A stretch of DNA of 39,176 nucleotides from positions 1 to 39,176 of the forward strand of contig NZ_JYJP01000066.1 in NCBI RefSeq assembly GCF_001012815.1. The letters run 5' to 3'. The DNA is from Vibrio mexicanus. GTDB lineage: Bacteria; Pseudomonadota; Gammaproteobacteria; Enterobacterales; Vibrionaceae. A model generated the notes under the pieces. It was given only the letters and a program-made list of their open reading frames with translations. It ran no database searches and had not been told where the DNA came from. Made by a program: the position numbers and the translations under genes. Each line of letters starts with the position of its first letter. Within the stretch, counting starts at the first letter, position 1. Below, piece after piece: positions 27,327 through 37,937 of the stretch.

Positions 27327-28403
27327 TTATAGTACGTCTACTGCGTTTAGGTCAGCGAATGCTTGCTCTAGACGTGCAACCATTGAAGTTTGACCAGCAC
27401 GTAGCCATACGCGTGGATCGTAGAACTTCTTGTTTGGCTGATCTTCACCTTTAGGGTTACCGATTTGGCCTTGTAGGTAATCAAAGTTCTCAGCAGAGTA
27501 CTTACGGATACCGTCCCAAGTTGCCCACTGTGTATCAGTATCGATGTTCATTTTGATAACACCGTAGCCGATAGACTCAGTGATCTCTTCTTGAGAAGAA
27601 CCAGAACCACCGTGGAATACGAAGTTTAGAGCGTTAGGTGCGATACCAAACTTCTCTGCACAGTATGCTTGAGAATCACGTAGGATAGTTGGAGTTAGTA
27701 CAACGTTACCTGCTTGGTAAACACCATGTACGTTACCGAAAGATGCAGCGATAGTGAAACGTGGGCTAACAGCGCTTAGTTTCTCGTATGCGTATGCAAC
27801 GTCTTCTGGAGAAGTGTAAAGCTCAGAAGCGTCCATATCAGAGTTATCAACGCCGTCTTCTTCACCACCAGTACAACCAAGTTCAATCTCGATTGTCATG
27901 TTCATTTTAGCCATGCGCTCTAGGTACTTAGCACATGTTTCGATGTTCTCTTCTAGAGACTCTTCAGAAAGGTCTAGCATATGAGAAGAGAATAGAGGCT
28001 TACCAGTTTGAGCGAAGAACTCTTCACCCGCATCTAGAAGACCGTCGATCCATGGAAGAAGTTTCTTAGCAGCGTGGTCAGTGTGTAGGATAACTGGAAC
28101 ACCGTAAGCTTCAGCAACAGCGTGTACGTATTTAGCACCTGCTACAGCACCAAGGATTTGAGCGCCTTGACCTTCAAGTTTAACGCCTTTACCAGCGAAG
28201 AAAGCTGCACCGCCGTTAGAGAACTGAACAACAACTGGAGACTTAACTTTAGCTGCTGCTTCTAGTACTGCGTTTACAGAGTCAGTACCAACAACGTTTA
28301 CTGCAGGAAGAGCAAATTTGTTCTCTTTTGCTACTTCAAAAACTTTCTGTACGTCATCACCAGAGATAACACCTGGTTTTACAAAATCGAAGATCTTAGA
28401 CAT
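27327..28403 (-). CDS. fbaA: Class II fructose-bisphosphate aldolase
   Basis: A 358-residue zinc-dependent aldolase interconverting fructose-1,6-bisphosphate with dihydroxyacetone phosphate and glyceraldehyde-3-phosphate. Metal-site His residues lie in LHTDHAAKKLLPWID and in the NVHGVY and VFHGGSGSS segments; IEIELGCTGGEEDG is the second family signature. Third in epd-pgk-fbaA; a weak hairpin and an upstream palindrome suggest it also has its own promoter. Confidence 0.97.
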   Translation of the reverse strand: MSKIFDFVKPGVISGDDVQKVFEVAKENKFALPAVNVVGTDSVNAVLEAAAKVKSPVVVQFSNGGAAFFAGKGVKLEGQGAQILGAVAGAKYVHAVAEAYGVPVILHTDHAAKKLLPWIDGLLDAGEEFFAQTGKPLFSSHMLDLSEESLEENIETCAKYLERMAKMNMTIEIELGCTGGEEDGVDNSDMDASELYTSPEDVAYAYEKLSAVSPRFTIAASFGNVHGVYQAGNVVLTPTILRDSQAYCAEKFGIAPNALNFVFHGGSGSSQEEITESIGYGVIKMNIDTDTQWATWDGIRKYSAENFDYLQGQIGNPKGEDQPNKKFYDPRVWLRAGQTSMVARLEQAFADLNAVDVL

Positions 28404-28480
28404 GGATGTAATCCTATTTTACTGTCATTTAGAAAAATTGTTCGTTTTAAAAATATAAAACTGATTAAGTTTAAATTTTT

Positions 28481-28492
28481 GCAAACGTTTGC
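28481..28492. promoter_or_regulatory. GCAAACGTTTGC palindrome upstream of fbaA
   Basis: A perfect 12-base palindrome 78 bases upstream of the fbaA start. It matches the core of the PurR/LacI-family operator (consensus recalled as ACGCAAACGTTTGCGT). The same 11-mer GCAAACGTTTG recurs between tkt and metK at 37779-37789. Confidence 0.5.
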
Positions 28493-28541
28493 TCACAACG
28501 TGCGCTATTCTAGCAAAAAAATGTGATGTGCAGCAAACAAG

Positions 28542-28569
28542 AAAGCGGGAGAATTTCTTCCCCCGCTTT
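28542..28569 (-). terminator. Weak hairpin after pgk
   Basis: AAAGCGGG / CCCGCTTT stem in the pgk-fbaA gap. The minus-strand T-run is short, so it may attenuate rather than stop read-through into fbaA. Confidence 0.55.
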
Positions 28570-28577
28570 ATGCGTAA

Positions 28578-29738
28578 TTACTTAGCGCGCTCTTCTAGCA
28601 TTGCAACTGCAGGAAGTACTTTACCTTCAACAAACTCAAGGAAAGCACCGCCGCCAGTAGAGATGTAAGAAACATCTGCTTTGATACCGAACTTGTCGAT
28701 AGCGGCTAGCGTGTCACCACCACCTGCTACAGAGAAACCTGCAGACTCAGCGATTGCTTTAGAGATACCTGCAGTGCCTGCTTCGAAGTTCTTGAACTCG
28801 AATACACCTACTGGGCCATTCCAAAGGATAGTTTTAGCGTTGCCGATGATTTCAGCCAGTGCTGCCGTTGAATCTGGACCTAGGTCGAAGATCATGTCGT
28901 CGTCTGCAACGTCTGCAACGTTCTTGATTTCAGCTTCTGCGTTCTCGTCGAATGCTTTTGCACATGCAACGTCAGTTGCTACTGGGATAGAACACTCTTT
29001 CATTAGTTTCTGCGCAGTTTCAACTAGGTCTGCTTCGTATAGAGACTTACCTACGTTGTGACCTTCAGCTGCGATGAATGTGTTCGCGATACCGCCACCA
29101 ACAACAAGTTGGTCAGCAACTTTAGATAGAGATTCTAGAACTGTTAGTTTAGTAGAAACTTTAGAACCACCAACGATAGCCACTAGTGGACGCTCTGGGT
29201 TGTCCATTGCTTTACCTAGTGCTTCTAGTTCAGCTGCTAGTAGAGGACCAGCACACGCTACAGGCGCGTTCATGCCAACACCGTGAGTAGACGCTTGAGC
29301 ACGGTGAGCCGTACCGAATGCATCCATTACGAAGATGTCACATAGTGCTGCGTATTTCTTAGAAAGCTCTTCTTCGTTCTTCTTTTCGCCTTTGTTGAAA
29401 CGAACGTTTTCAAGAACAACAAGCTCACCTGTGTTCAGCTCAAGACCTTCTAGGTAGTCTTTTGCTAGTTTAACGTCGCAGTCTAGTGCGTCGTTTAGGT
29501 AGTTAACTACTGGTTGTAGAGAGAACTCTTCCGCGTACTCACCTTCAGTTGGACGGCCTAGGTGTGAAGTAACCATTACTTTAGCGCCTGCTTCTAGGCA
29601 GTGCTTGATTGTTGGTAGAGATGCAAGAATACGAGCATCTGAAGTTACTTTACCGTCTTTAACTGGAACGTTTAGATCAGCACGGATGAATACACGTTTA
29701 CCTGCTAGATCCAGGTCAGTCATCTTGATTACAGACAT
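28578..29738 (-). CDS. pgk: Phosphoglycerate kinase
   Basis: A 386-residue Pgk making ATP from 1,3-bisphosphoglycerate. The signature [16 protein letters not shown], the HLGRP segment, [13 protein letters not shown] and the C-terminal nucleotide-binding [13 protein letters not shown] are present. The start at 29738 (MSVIKMTDL) has a GAGAGGA ribosome site 8 bases away; the longer frame adds five residues without one. Highly biased codons. Confidence 0.97.
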   Translation of the reverse strand: MSVIKMTDLDLAGKRVFIRADLNVPVKDGKVTSDARILASLPTIKHCLEAGAKVMVTSHLGRPTEGEYAEEFSLQPVVNYLNDALDCDVKLAKDYLEGLELNTGELVVLENVRFNKGEKKNEEELSKKYAALCDIFVMDAFGTAHRAQASTHGVGMNAPVACAGPLLAAELEALGKAMDNPERPLVAIVGGSKVSTKLTVLESLSKVADQLVVGGGIANTFIAAEGHNVGKSLYEADLVETAQKLMKECSIPVATDVACAKAFDENAEAEIKNVADVADDDMIFDLGPDSTAALAEIIGNAKTILWNGPVGVFEFKNFEAGTAGISKAIAESAGFSVAGGGDTLAAIDKFGIKADVSYISTGGGAFLEFVEGKVLPAVAMLEERAK

Positions 29739-29782
29739 GGTTTGTCCTCTCAACTATTTAATAATTAAAGTTTTTGGAAACC

Positions 29783-29796
29783 CGGCAACCTTGCCG
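29783..29796 (-). other. Small hairpin in the epd-pgk spacer
   Basis: CGGCAA-CC-TTGCCG, a compact stem in the 155-base gap between epd and pgk, with a weak following T-stretch on the minus strand. It may separate low-level epd from high-level pgk expression. Confidence 0.35.
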
Positions 29797-29893
29797 AGCC
29801 TATTAATTCGTCAAACTGCTTATTGATATGGAGATAAGCCATAATTATTTCAAGGTCAAAAATAATTATTTCTCCTGCATCCGTTCCTTCTTC

Positions 29894-30928
29894 CTACGGT
29901 TCGGGTTGAGATGCATGCATCGCTAATGCGGTGTCTAACATACGATTGGCAAAGCCCCATTCGTTGTCACACCAAACTAGCATTTTAACTAGATGTCCAT
30001 TGCTCACTCGTGTTTGTGAACCATCGACGATCGCACTGTGTGGATCATGATTAAAGTCGATAGAAACGAGCGGCGCTTCAGTATAGTCAACAATGTCATG
30101 TAATGTACACTGGGACGCCTTAACAATGGTTTGATTTACGTCATTAACTTTCACATTTGTATTAATTGTGACACTTAAATCCATCGCTGTCACATTTACG
30201 GTCGGCACACGTACCGAAATCGCCTCAAATTTGTTGGAAAATTTCGGAAATATTCTTTCGATACCTTTGTGAAGTTTTGTATCCACCGGAATGATGGATT
30301 GGCTTGCCGCGCGAGTTCGACGCAAATCGGAGTGATACGCATCGATGACCTGCTGGTCATTCATCGAAGAGTGAATAGTCGTAATGGTACCGGAATCAAT
30401 GCCGAAGGCTTCATCAAGTACTTTGATGATAGGAACAATACAGTTGGTGGTGCATGAGCCATTAGAGACAATACGATGCTCATCCACCAGCGTTTCATGA
30501 TTCACACCGTAGATGATGGTGTTATCAAGATCATTTGCGCCTGGGTGAGAGAACAGAACTTTATTCGCACCTGCTTCAATATGAGCTAAGCCATCAGCAC
30601 GGCAACCATATACACCCGTGCAGTCCAACACGATATCAACCTCAAGGTCACGCCAAGGCAGCAGGCTAATATCTTCCAGATGGAGGATGCGAACGGTATC
30701 GAATTCAGATTGATCGTGATGGATGTAGATATGCTCTTGGTCATGAGAGATCTTTTTAGCGAATCGACCATGGCTACTGTCATATTGCAGCAAGTGAGCC
30801 ATGGCATCAGGTTGCGCCAATTCATTGACCGCCACCACTTTAATGTCGTGATTTTTGCCACTCTCATAGACAGCACGCAAAACGTTGCGCCCTATTCGTC
30901 CAAAGCCATTAATCGCTATTTTCAGCAT
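29894..30928 (-). CDS. epd: Erythrose-4-phosphate dehydrogenase
   Basis: A 344-residue GAPDH-family enzyme oxidising erythrose-4-phosphate to 4-phosphoerythronate for pyridoxal phosphate synthesis. The NAD-binding start [16 protein letters not shown] and the catalytic Cys in SNGSCTTNC are intact; [12 protein letters not shown] is the C-terminal signature. The Epd call over GAPDH rests on the epd-pgk-fbaA order and on Epd-like segments such as QYDSSHGRF and [17 protein letters not shown]. Start 30928 is preferred over 30931 on ribosome-site spacing (AGGGA). Confidence 0.92.
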   Translation of the reverse strand: MLKIAINGFGRIGRNVLRAVYESGKNHDIKVVAVNELAQPDAMAHLLQYDSSHGRFAKKISHDQEHIYIHHDQSEFDTVRILHLEDISLLPWRDLEVDIVLDCTGVYGCRADGLAHIEAGANKVLFSHPGANDLDNTIIYGVNHETLVDEHRIVSNGSCTTNCIVPIIKVLDEAFGIDSGTITTIHSSMNDQQVIDAYHSDLRRTRAASQSIIPVDTKLHKGIERIFPKFSNKFEAISVRVPTVNVTAMDLSVTINTNVKVNDVNQTIVKASQCTLHDIVDYTEAPLVSIDFNHDPHSAIVDGSQTRVSNGHLVKMLVWCDNEWGFANRMLDTALAMHASQPEP

Positions 30929-31222
30929 CATACATCCCTAATTCCGTGCTAGAAGCGCATAATAACGGATTACCCTCTCTATCGCACGCTTGTTCGACCC
31001 TGATCTGATGATATTTCAGTCAGCTTCTTCTACTCTTTTAGTAGTACTAGCGAATCTAAATTAGAGCTTTTAGATCACACTCCATCATTCGGGTTTGCGA
31101 GAGAGACCAATAAAATATTGAACGAGTTATGAAAAATGTTTCACTGAAATATTTTTGTCATCAAACGGTTATATTTTTTATCTAGGACTCCCCCATCCTT
31201 ACCAAGAGACAAAATAGCCACC
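30929..31222. other. Divergent epd/ppk intergenic region
   Basis: About 290 bases without a gene. It carries promoters for epd (minus) and ppk (plus). The only specific signal I can read is the Pho-box-like array at 31144-31172. Confidence 0.5.
31144..31172 (+). promoter_or_regulatory. Candidate Pho box upstream of ppk
   Basis: Three PhoB-like half-sites at an 11-base period: CTGAAAT (31144-31150), TTGTCAT (31155-31161), CGGTTAT (31166-31172), with five, six and five of seven matches to CTGTCAT. A possible -10, TATCTA, lies at 31179-31184. Weaker than the olsF array. Confidence 0.45.
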
Positions 31223-33418
31223 ATGAAAACAGAAAAACTATACGTCGAAAAGGAACTCAGTTGGCTCTCGTTTAATGAACGGGTTCTACAAGAAGCGTCA
31301 GATAAAACCGTTCCTCTTATTGAACGGGTGCGCTTTCTCGGCATTTTTTCTAACAACCTTGATGAGTTTTATAAAGTTCGCTTTGCCAACGTCAAACGTC
31401 GCATCTTGATCAGCCAAGAGCAAGGCGAAGCCAAACGCTCAAAACAACTGCTTTCACGCATGCAAACCAAAGCGATGAAACTCAATGAACAGTTCGACAA
31501 CGTCTACACCGAACTGCTTAGCGAAATGGCAAGACGTCGAATCTTCCTCGTCAATGAAACTCAGCTATCAGAACCGCAAAAAAAGTGGCTACAGAAATAC
31601 TTCCATAAAGAGATCAAGCCGCATATCACGCCACTGATCATGACTGAAGAAATCGATGTTCTTCAATTTCTTAAAGACGAATACGCGTACCTGTCTGTCG
31701 AAGTAAAAAAAGGCGAAGAAACGCTTTATGTCTTGTTGGAAGTTCCGACTGACCATAGCTCGCGCTTTATCATGGTGCCCGAGCAAAAAGGCAAAGGCCG
31801 CAAGACCATTATCCTGATTGATAACGTGATTCGACTCTGCCTAGATGAGCTATTAAAAGGCGTGTTCGATTACGACGAGATCAACTGCTATTCAATGAAG
31901 ATGACTCGCGATGCAGAATACGATCTCAGCAATGAAGTAGAATTCAGTCTATTAGATCAGATGTCAGAAGGTATCGAACAGCGCCTCACCGCCATGCCCG
32001 TGCGTTTTGTGTATGAGCGCGGCATGCCGACCAAAATGCTCGATTACCTATGTAGAAAACTGCAAATCTCGAACTATGACAGTATGATCGCAGGCGGACG
32101 ATACCAAAATTTTAAAGATTTCATCGCCTTTCCTAACGTCGGCCGCGACTACCTAGAAAACAAACCATTACCACCGTTCACCTCGGCGGCTTTTGACGGG
32201 CACGCAAGCGCGTTTGACGCCATCAAGGCGCAAGACATTTTGCTCTACTATCCGTACCACACGTTCGATCATATCACTGAGTTCGTTAGGCAAGCCTCTT
32301 TCGACCCTAAGGTACGCAGTATTCGCATCAACATTTACCGCGTGGCTAAAAATTCCAAGCTGATGAACTCACTCATCGATGCGGTACATAACGGCAAGAC
32401 CGTGACTGTTGTGGTCGAGCTGCAAGCTCGTTTCGACGAAGAAGCCAACATCAACTGGTCGAAGCGACTCGTCGATGCCGGCGTTCGGGTAACCTTTGGT
32501 GCGCCGGGCCTTAAAATCCACTCCAAGTTACTGCTTATCAGTCGCCGCGAAGACGATGGTATTAAGTACTACGCCCACATCGGTACGGGTAACTTCCATG
32601 AAAAAACCGCTCGTATTTATACGGACTTTTCACTACTCACCGCCAAACAAGAGATCACGCAAGAAGTACGAGACGTGTTTACCTATATAGAGCAACCCTA
32701 TCGACCAGTCGATTTTAAACAGCTGATTGTGTCGCCGAAGAACTCTCGAGACAGCCTCTATGCTCTGATCGACCGTGAAATAGATAACGCTAATGCGGGT
32801 TTGCCGTCAGGTATCACCCTAAAAGTGAACAATTTAGTCGATAAAGGCCTAATCAATCGTTTATATCAAGCGAGTGAAGCCGGTGTGAAAGTACGAGCGA
32901 TCATCCGTGGCATGTGTTCGCTTATTCCAGGTCTTGAAGGTGTTAGCTCAAACATTACGGTCACCAGTATTGTCGATCGTTTCCTAGAGCACCCTCGAGT
33001 TTCCATCTTTGAAAACGGCGGAACGCCCGAAGTGTATATCTCTTCAGCAGACTGGATGACGCGTAACATTGATCGCCGTATTGAAGTCGCTACTCCAATT
33101 CTCGATCCCACCATTCGCGAGCAGATCATCAACCTGATCGATATTCAATTGCGTGACACAGTCAAAGCGCGATGGATCGACAAAGAGATGAGCAATACTT
33201 ACGTACCACGTGGGAATAAACGTAAGATCCGCTCCCAAGTAGAAATCTACAATTACCTCAAACAGTGTGAGAAAACAGCGCGAAAGCTGCAGAAGTACAG
33301 TGCGAGCTCTACGAAAAATGCGCAAAAAAGCACAGAAAAGGGCGAGACAGACGATCCGGCACAGACTACAGTTGAGGAAAGATCGAAAACGCGAGTAGAT
33401 TTAAACACCAATGTCTGA
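31223..33418 (+). CDS. ppk: Polyphosphate kinase 1
   Basis: A 731-residue Ppk1, which polymerises the gamma-phosphate of ATP into polyphosphate. The start has the typical [16 protein letters not shown] and [17 protein letters not shown]; the phosphohistidine is H433 in [10 protein letters not shown] and the second catalytic His lies in [11 protein letters not shown]. The last ~40 residues are a polar, probably disordered tail beyond the usual C-terminus. The stop overlaps the ppx start by 8 bases, so kinase and exopolyphosphatase are coupled. A candidate Pho box lies upstream. Confidence 0.96.
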   Translation: MKTEKLYVEKELSWLSFNERVLQEASDKTVPLIERVRFLGIFSNNLDEFYKVRFANVKRRILISQEQGEAKRSKQLLSRMQTKAMKLNEQFDNVYTELLSEMARRRIFLVNETQLSEPQKKWLQKYFHKEIKPHITPLIMTEEIDVLQFLKDEYAYLSVEVKKGEETLYVLLEVPTDHSSRFIMVPEQKGKGRKTIILIDNVIRLCLDELLKGVFDYDEINCYSMKMTRDAEYDLSNEVEFSLLDQMSEGIEQRLTAMPVRFVYERGMPTKMLDYLCRKLQISNYDSMIAGGRYQNFKDFIAFPNVGRDYLENKPLPPFTSAAFDGHASAFDAIKAQDILLYYPYHTFDHITEFVRQASFDPKVRSIRINIYRVAKNSKLMNSLIDAVHNGKTVTVVVELQARFDEEANINWSKRLVDAGVRVTFGAPGLKIHSKLLLISRREDDGIKYYAHIGTGNFHEKTARIYTDFSLLTAKQEITQEVRDVFTYIEQPYRPVDFKQLIVSPKNSRDSLYALIDREIDNANAGLPSGITLKVNNLVDKGLINRLYQASEAGVKVRAIIRGMCSLIPGLEGVSSNITVTSIVDRFLEHPRVSIFENGGTPEVYISSADWMTRNIDRRIEVATPILDPTIREQIINLIDIQLRDTVKARWIDKEMSNTYVPRGNKRKIRSQVEIYNYLKQCEKTARKLQKYSASSTKNAQKSTEKGETDDPAQTTVEERSKTRVDLNTNV

Positions 33419-34897
33419 AAACAAACATATCGCTGCCATTGACTTAGGTTCCAACAGCTTCCATCTCGTCGTGGCCAAAGTGGTCAATGGTGACGTACAG
33501 ATTGTCAGCCGCCACAAACAAAGAGTCCGTTTGGCATCTGGACTTGATAGTCAAAGTAACCTGAGTTCCGCATCAATACAGCGCGGACTCGACTGTTTAG
33601 CTCAGTTTGCCCAACGACTGGAAGGATTGGAGATCGATGATGTTCGTATTGCGGCCACTCATACCCTTCGGGTGGCCAACAATGCCCATATTTTTCTCAG
33701 CCGTGCAGCCACTATCCTGCCCTACCCAATTGAAATCATCTCAGGTACTGAAGAGGCGCGCCTCATCTATTCAGGGGTTACCCACACGCAAATCGAAGCA
33801 CGTAACAAATTGGTGGTCGATATCGGCGGCGGCAGTACAGAGATCACCATAGGTAAAAAGCTCACTCCGATTATATTGAGCAGCAAAGCGATGGGCTGTG
33901 TCAGCTACACGCATAAGTTTTTCGACAATGGCAAAATCACTCGCAAAGCGATCAAACATGCCATGCTCGCGGTCAGTCAAAACCTCGACAGCACCAAGTC
34001 CAAATACATGAAAACGGGGTGGGATGTCGCCCTGTGCTCATCGGGCACCGCCAAAGCTATCCGAGATGTCTTGATGGGGTTGGGATATGAGGATGGCATT
34101 ATCACTCAGTCTCGCCTTGATGAGCTGATTGAATTGCTCGTCGAGTTCAAAACCATCGAAACCATTAAACTCAGTAAGCTCAGTGAGGATCGCCAACCCG
34201 TATTCGTTGCTGGCGTAGTGATCTTACTGGCCATTATGCGCGAGTTTGAAATTGAAGAGATGCACTTTTCGAGCGGCGCATTACGTGAAGGCATTCTCTA
34301 TGAGATGGACGACCAGCTTCATCGTTCCGATATACGTATGCGAACAGCGGAATCTCTGGCTGCAAGACACGCTGTTGAAGTCGATCATGCTAAAACTGTC
34401 AAAGAGACGGCAATGTCACTGCTTCAACAAGGGCTAGAAACTGTCAGCATCAAAAAAAAGAAGGAGCTTACGCAACTGCTGGGCTGGAGTGCTTTACTTC
34501 ATGAGGTTGGCCTGAGTATTCATCATCAGGCTACCATAAACACTCAGCCTACCTGCTCAGGCATTCCTACATGCCAGGTTTCAACAATGAACAGCAATTG
34601 CTGCTATCAGTTCTTGCCCGATTCCACCGCAAGTCGTTAAAACTTCAAGAGCTACCTAGTTTTTATTTGTATCGGGAGCAAGACATTATTTTTTTAATCC
34701 GAATCCTACGTCTCGCCGTTTTGCTCAATCACTCACGCGACGATAGCAAAGAGGTGAAACTCTCTATCTCAGAAAGCACATGGCACATTGAATTTGAAGA
34801 AGAAGTGAAACGATCCGAAGTGTTGAAAGCTGATATCGACAATGAACACCAATTTCTATCTAAGCACGATTGGGGATTAACGTCGAACCTGATATAG
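33411..34897 (+). CDS. ppx: Exopolyphosphatase (Ppx/GppA family), frameshifted near 34526
   Basis: Ppx releases phosphate from polyphosphate ends. The ASKHA-type motifs [18 protein letters not shown], the catalytic region [13 protein letters not shown] and [14 protein letters not shown] are intact. The frame stops at 34640 after 409 residues, but the next frame continues from about 34527 ([20 protein letters not shown]) to 34897. One missing base near 34526 within CATCATCAGG accounts for it; corrected length is 495 residues, normal for the family. Probably a sequencing error. Coupled to ppk. Confidence 0.93.
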
Positions 34898-35061
34898 AGA
34901 CTTATTGCATAGAACTATCATTCACCATAGATATGGGTCGCAAGTTTTATGTATCAACATGACTCACTAGACTGATTTCACATACCTTGAACAGTGTGAG
35001 CAGTAACTACCGAACTTTTGGCGGTTTTTCCTAACGTTTTTCAACCAGAAGGAAAGTAGCT

Positions 35062-35298
35062 ATGACAGGATATCCTGCAACTCACCATTGTAATCAGTGT
35101 AAGGAACAAACTCCTCATCGTGAGATTTTGGTAAGAAAACCGAGTGAATATGATGGCGACACAAGTCCTCTCGGTCGCGTGAAGCTTTTTGTCAGCAGCG
35201 TCATTAATGGCGGTCATTATTACAACATGGACAGATACGTCACGTGTCAGGTGTGTGGTACTAAAGAGCTAGACAACAAAGGAAACGAGTTCGAATAA
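35062..35298 (+). CDS. Small zinc-ribbon-like protein
   Basis: A 78-residue protein with two CxxC pairs, CNQC near residue 10 and CQVC near residue 62, which could bind one zinc ion. No membrane segment. The start has an AGAAGGAAAG ribosome site. Function unknown. It lies alone between ppx and the convergent tkt, with a shared terminator. Confidence 0.7.
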   Translation: MTGYPATHHCNQCKEQTPHREILVRKPSEYDGDTSPLGRVKLFVSSVINGGHYYNMDRYVTCQVCGTKELDNKGNEFE

Positions 35299-35303
35299 CA
35301 CAA

Positions 35304-35334
35304 AAAAGCCGAAGTCCTAGGACTTCGGCTTTGT
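35304..35334. terminator. Bidirectional terminator between the zinc-ribbon gene and tkt
   Basis: Long perfect stem AAAGCCGAAGTCC / GGACTTCGGCTTT with a 2-base loop, flanked by A-run and T-run. Confidence 0.92.
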
Positions 35335-35356
35335 CTTTTCAGTATTCGTTTAACGA

Positions 35357-37350
35357 TTAAGCCAGTAGCTCTTTCGCTGTGTTTACTACGTTCTCAGTCG
35401 TAAAGCCGAACATCTTGAATAGTTCACCTGCAGGCGCAGATTCACCAAATGTTGTCATACCGATGATACGGCCGTCGAAACCAACGTACTTGTACCAGTA
35501 ATCCGCAATACCCGCTTCTACTGCGATACGAGCAGTCACATCAGAAGGCAGTACAGATTCACGGTAAGCCGCGTCTTGCTTGTCGAATGCATCCGTAGAT
35601 GGCATTGAAACAACGCGTACTTTCTTACCTTCCGCAGTCAGTTCAGCAGCTGCGTTAACCGCTAGCTCAACTTCTGAACCTGTCGCGATAAGAATTAGCT
35701 CAGGCTGACCTTCACAATCTTTCAGGATGTAAGCACCTTTTGCGATGTCAGCTACTTGTGCCGCGTCGCGATCTTGCTGAGGAAGGTTTTGACGTGAGAA
35801 GATCAAAGAGGTCGGGCCATCTTTGCGCTCGATTGCCAGTTTCCATGCTACTGCAGATTCAACCTGGTCACATGGACGCCATGTGCTCATGTTTGGCGTA
35901 ACACGTAGAGAAGCCATTTGCTCAACCGGTTGGTGAGTTGGGCCATCTTCGCCTAGGCCGATAGAATCGTGCGTGTAAACTTGGATGTTCTGAATCTTCA
36001 TCAGAGCCGCCATGCGCATTGCGTTACGAGCGTATTCCATAAACATTAGGAACGTTGCGCCGTAAGGAACAAAACCGCCGTGTAGAGCGATACCGTTCAT
36101 GATAGCTGTCATACCAAATTCACGTACACCGTAGTGGATGTAGTTACCTGAGAAGTCGTTTGCTTCTAGAGACTTAGAACCAGACCACATTGTTAGGTTA
36201 GAAGGCGCTAGGTCAGCAGAGCCACCCATGAACTCTGGCAGCATTTGACCGAACGCTTCTAGTGCATTTTGAGATGCTTTACGTGATGCGATGTTTGCAG
36301 GGTTTGCTTGAAGATCAGCAATGATTTGAGTTGCTTTCTCTTCCCACTCTGCTGGTAGTTCACCGTTGATACGACGCTTAAGCTCTGCTGCTTCTGCAGG
36401 GTAAGCCGCTGCGTACGCGTCGAACTTCGCGTTCCAAGCCGCTTCTTTTTCAGTGCCTGCCGCTTTCGCATCCCACTCAGCGTATACATCTGCAGGGATT
36501 TCAAATGCTGGGTGTTCCCAACCTAGGAATTCACGCGCTGCTGCGATTTCTTCTGCACCTAGTGGTGCACCGTGACAGTCGTGTGAACCTGATTTGTTTG
36601 GCGAACCAAAACCGATAATAGTTTTAGTACAGATAAGTGTCGGACGAGGATCTGCCTTTGCTGCTTCAATTGCTGCGTTGATTGCGTCAGCATCGTGACC
36701 ATCTACAGCAGGGATTACGTGCCAGCCGTAAGATTCAAAACGCTTAGGTGTATCATCAGAGAACCAACCTTCGACGTGACCGTCGATTGAGATGCCGTTG
36801 TCATCCCAGAATGCGATCAGTTTGCCTAGGCCTAGTGTACCAGCAAGAGAACATGCCTCGTGCGAGATACCTTCCATTAGACAGCCATCACCCATGAACA
36901 CGTAAGTAAAGTGATCAACGATGTCGTGGCCTTCTTTATTGAACTGAGCCGCTAGTGCTTTCTCAGCCATTGCCATACCAACGCGTTAGTGATGCCTTGA
37001 CCTAGAGGGCCCGTTGTTGTCTCGATACCTGGTGCGTAGCCGTACTCTGGGTGACCTGGAGTCTTAGAGTGAAGCTGACGGAAGTTTTTCAGATCATCGA
37101 TAGATAGCTCATAACCGCTCAGGTGCAGTAGAGAATAGATCAGCATTGAACCGTGGCCGTTTGATAGTACAAAACGGTCGCGATCAGCCCACTCTGGGTT
37201 TGCAGGGTTGTGGTTTAGGTGAGAACGCCAAAGAACTTCAGCGATATCCGCCATACCCATAGGTGCGCCTGGGTGGCCAGAGTTTGCTTGTTGTACGCCG
37301 TCCATGCTTAGAGCGCGGATTGCGTTAGCGAGGTGTTTACGAGAAGACAT
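35357..37350 (-). CDS. tkt: Transketolase, frameshifted near 36982
   Basis: Transketolase moves two-carbon units between sugar phosphates in the pentose phosphate pathway using thiamine diphosphate. Motifs: [28 protein letters not shown], the ThDP-binding [18 protein letters not shown] and DDNGISIDG, and the pyrimidine-binding region [13 protein letters not shown]. The frame breaks inside [16 protein letters not shown]: coding-strand GCGGTT reads GCGTT near 36982. Corrected length is 664 residues. The start at 37350 ([14 protein letters not shown]) has an AGGAG ribosome site. A repeat element begins 31 bases upstream. Confidence 0.95.
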
Positions 37351-37380
37351 GTCTGCTCCTGAGTGCATTAAGCGAATTAG

Positions 37381-37647
37381 TATGCCCAAGTGACTTCAAG
37401 ATACAGGATTCAGAGCGTGGTCACTGGTTCAAGTTCAAGGCAAATGACGCAGCGGAATAACACTTTCTTTCCAAGTCATTTAACGTAGAAATTGAACCAG
37501 TGAACCGCTCCCGAAGGGCGAGTTTGCCTATCTCGCACACTTTGTTAACGCTTCTCAATTTAGAACCACTAGATTGTCGAATCGTTGCCGCGTTTGCAAA
37601 ATAGGCAATTCTCGCTGAACCACGTATCTTGAAGTTACTTGGGTATA
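37381..37647. repeat. ERIC/MITE-like intergenic repeat with terminal inverted repeats
   Basis: A ~267-base element. Its ends are imperfect inverted repeats of about 33 bases (left 37381-37413; right 37615-37647), sharing blocks such as ACTTCAAGATAC and CCCAAGT and starting TATGCCC / TATACCC. Inside are two further inverted pairs: TCACTGGTTCAAGTTC (37421-37436) with its near-complement at 37488-37503, and TTGCCTAT (37524-37531) with ATAGGCAA (37601-37608). No transposase. It resembles ERIC-type repeats; I recall similar ends in Vibrio intergenic regions, but cannot name the family. Confidence 0.7.
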
Positions 37648-37937
37648 AGGTACATTTAGTGCGCGATATTCTCTCAAAGCGCATGATTCACTGCAAACGA
37701 TTTACTGGCAGTTTTTTGCCTATTCTGCTTATTTTTGCGCTTTTTTGTTCAAGGTCGCTCTTTTTCCTCTCTTTGTGCGCAAACGTTTGGTTATCACTTA
37801 TCACAAAAAAGAGCTTGTAATTCAAACAATGAAAATTAGAATAGACGTCTAGATGTAGAAACACCTACAAAATTAATGTTATTCATTACACTGAATAAAT
37901 GCGATTCAGCGTAAAACCTATTTAAAGTGGAGCTCTC
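37648..37937 (+). promoter_or_regulatory. metK promoter region
   Basis: A likely promoter is TTGTAA (37815-37820), 16-base spacer, TAGAAT (37837-37842). The met boxes directly follow. A GCAAACGTTTG palindrome lies upstream at 37779-37789 (LacI-family/PurR-like), and a weaker GCAAACGATTTAC at about 37693. The ribosome site GTGGAG precedes ATG 37938. Confidence 0.6.
37843..37866 (+). promoter_or_regulatory. MetJ operator (met boxes) at metK
   Basis: Three tandem 8-mers: AGACGTCT (perfect match to the met box consensus), AGATGTAG and AAACACCT (five of eight each). MetJ with S-adenosylmethionine represses metK in enterobacteria; here the boxes overlap the expected transcription start. Confidence 0.8.

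Noticed and set aside
37421..37684. Minus-strand open frame of 87 codons upstream of tkt
   Set aside because: It lies almost entirely inside the inverted-repeat element and has no ribosome site or recognisable protein features.
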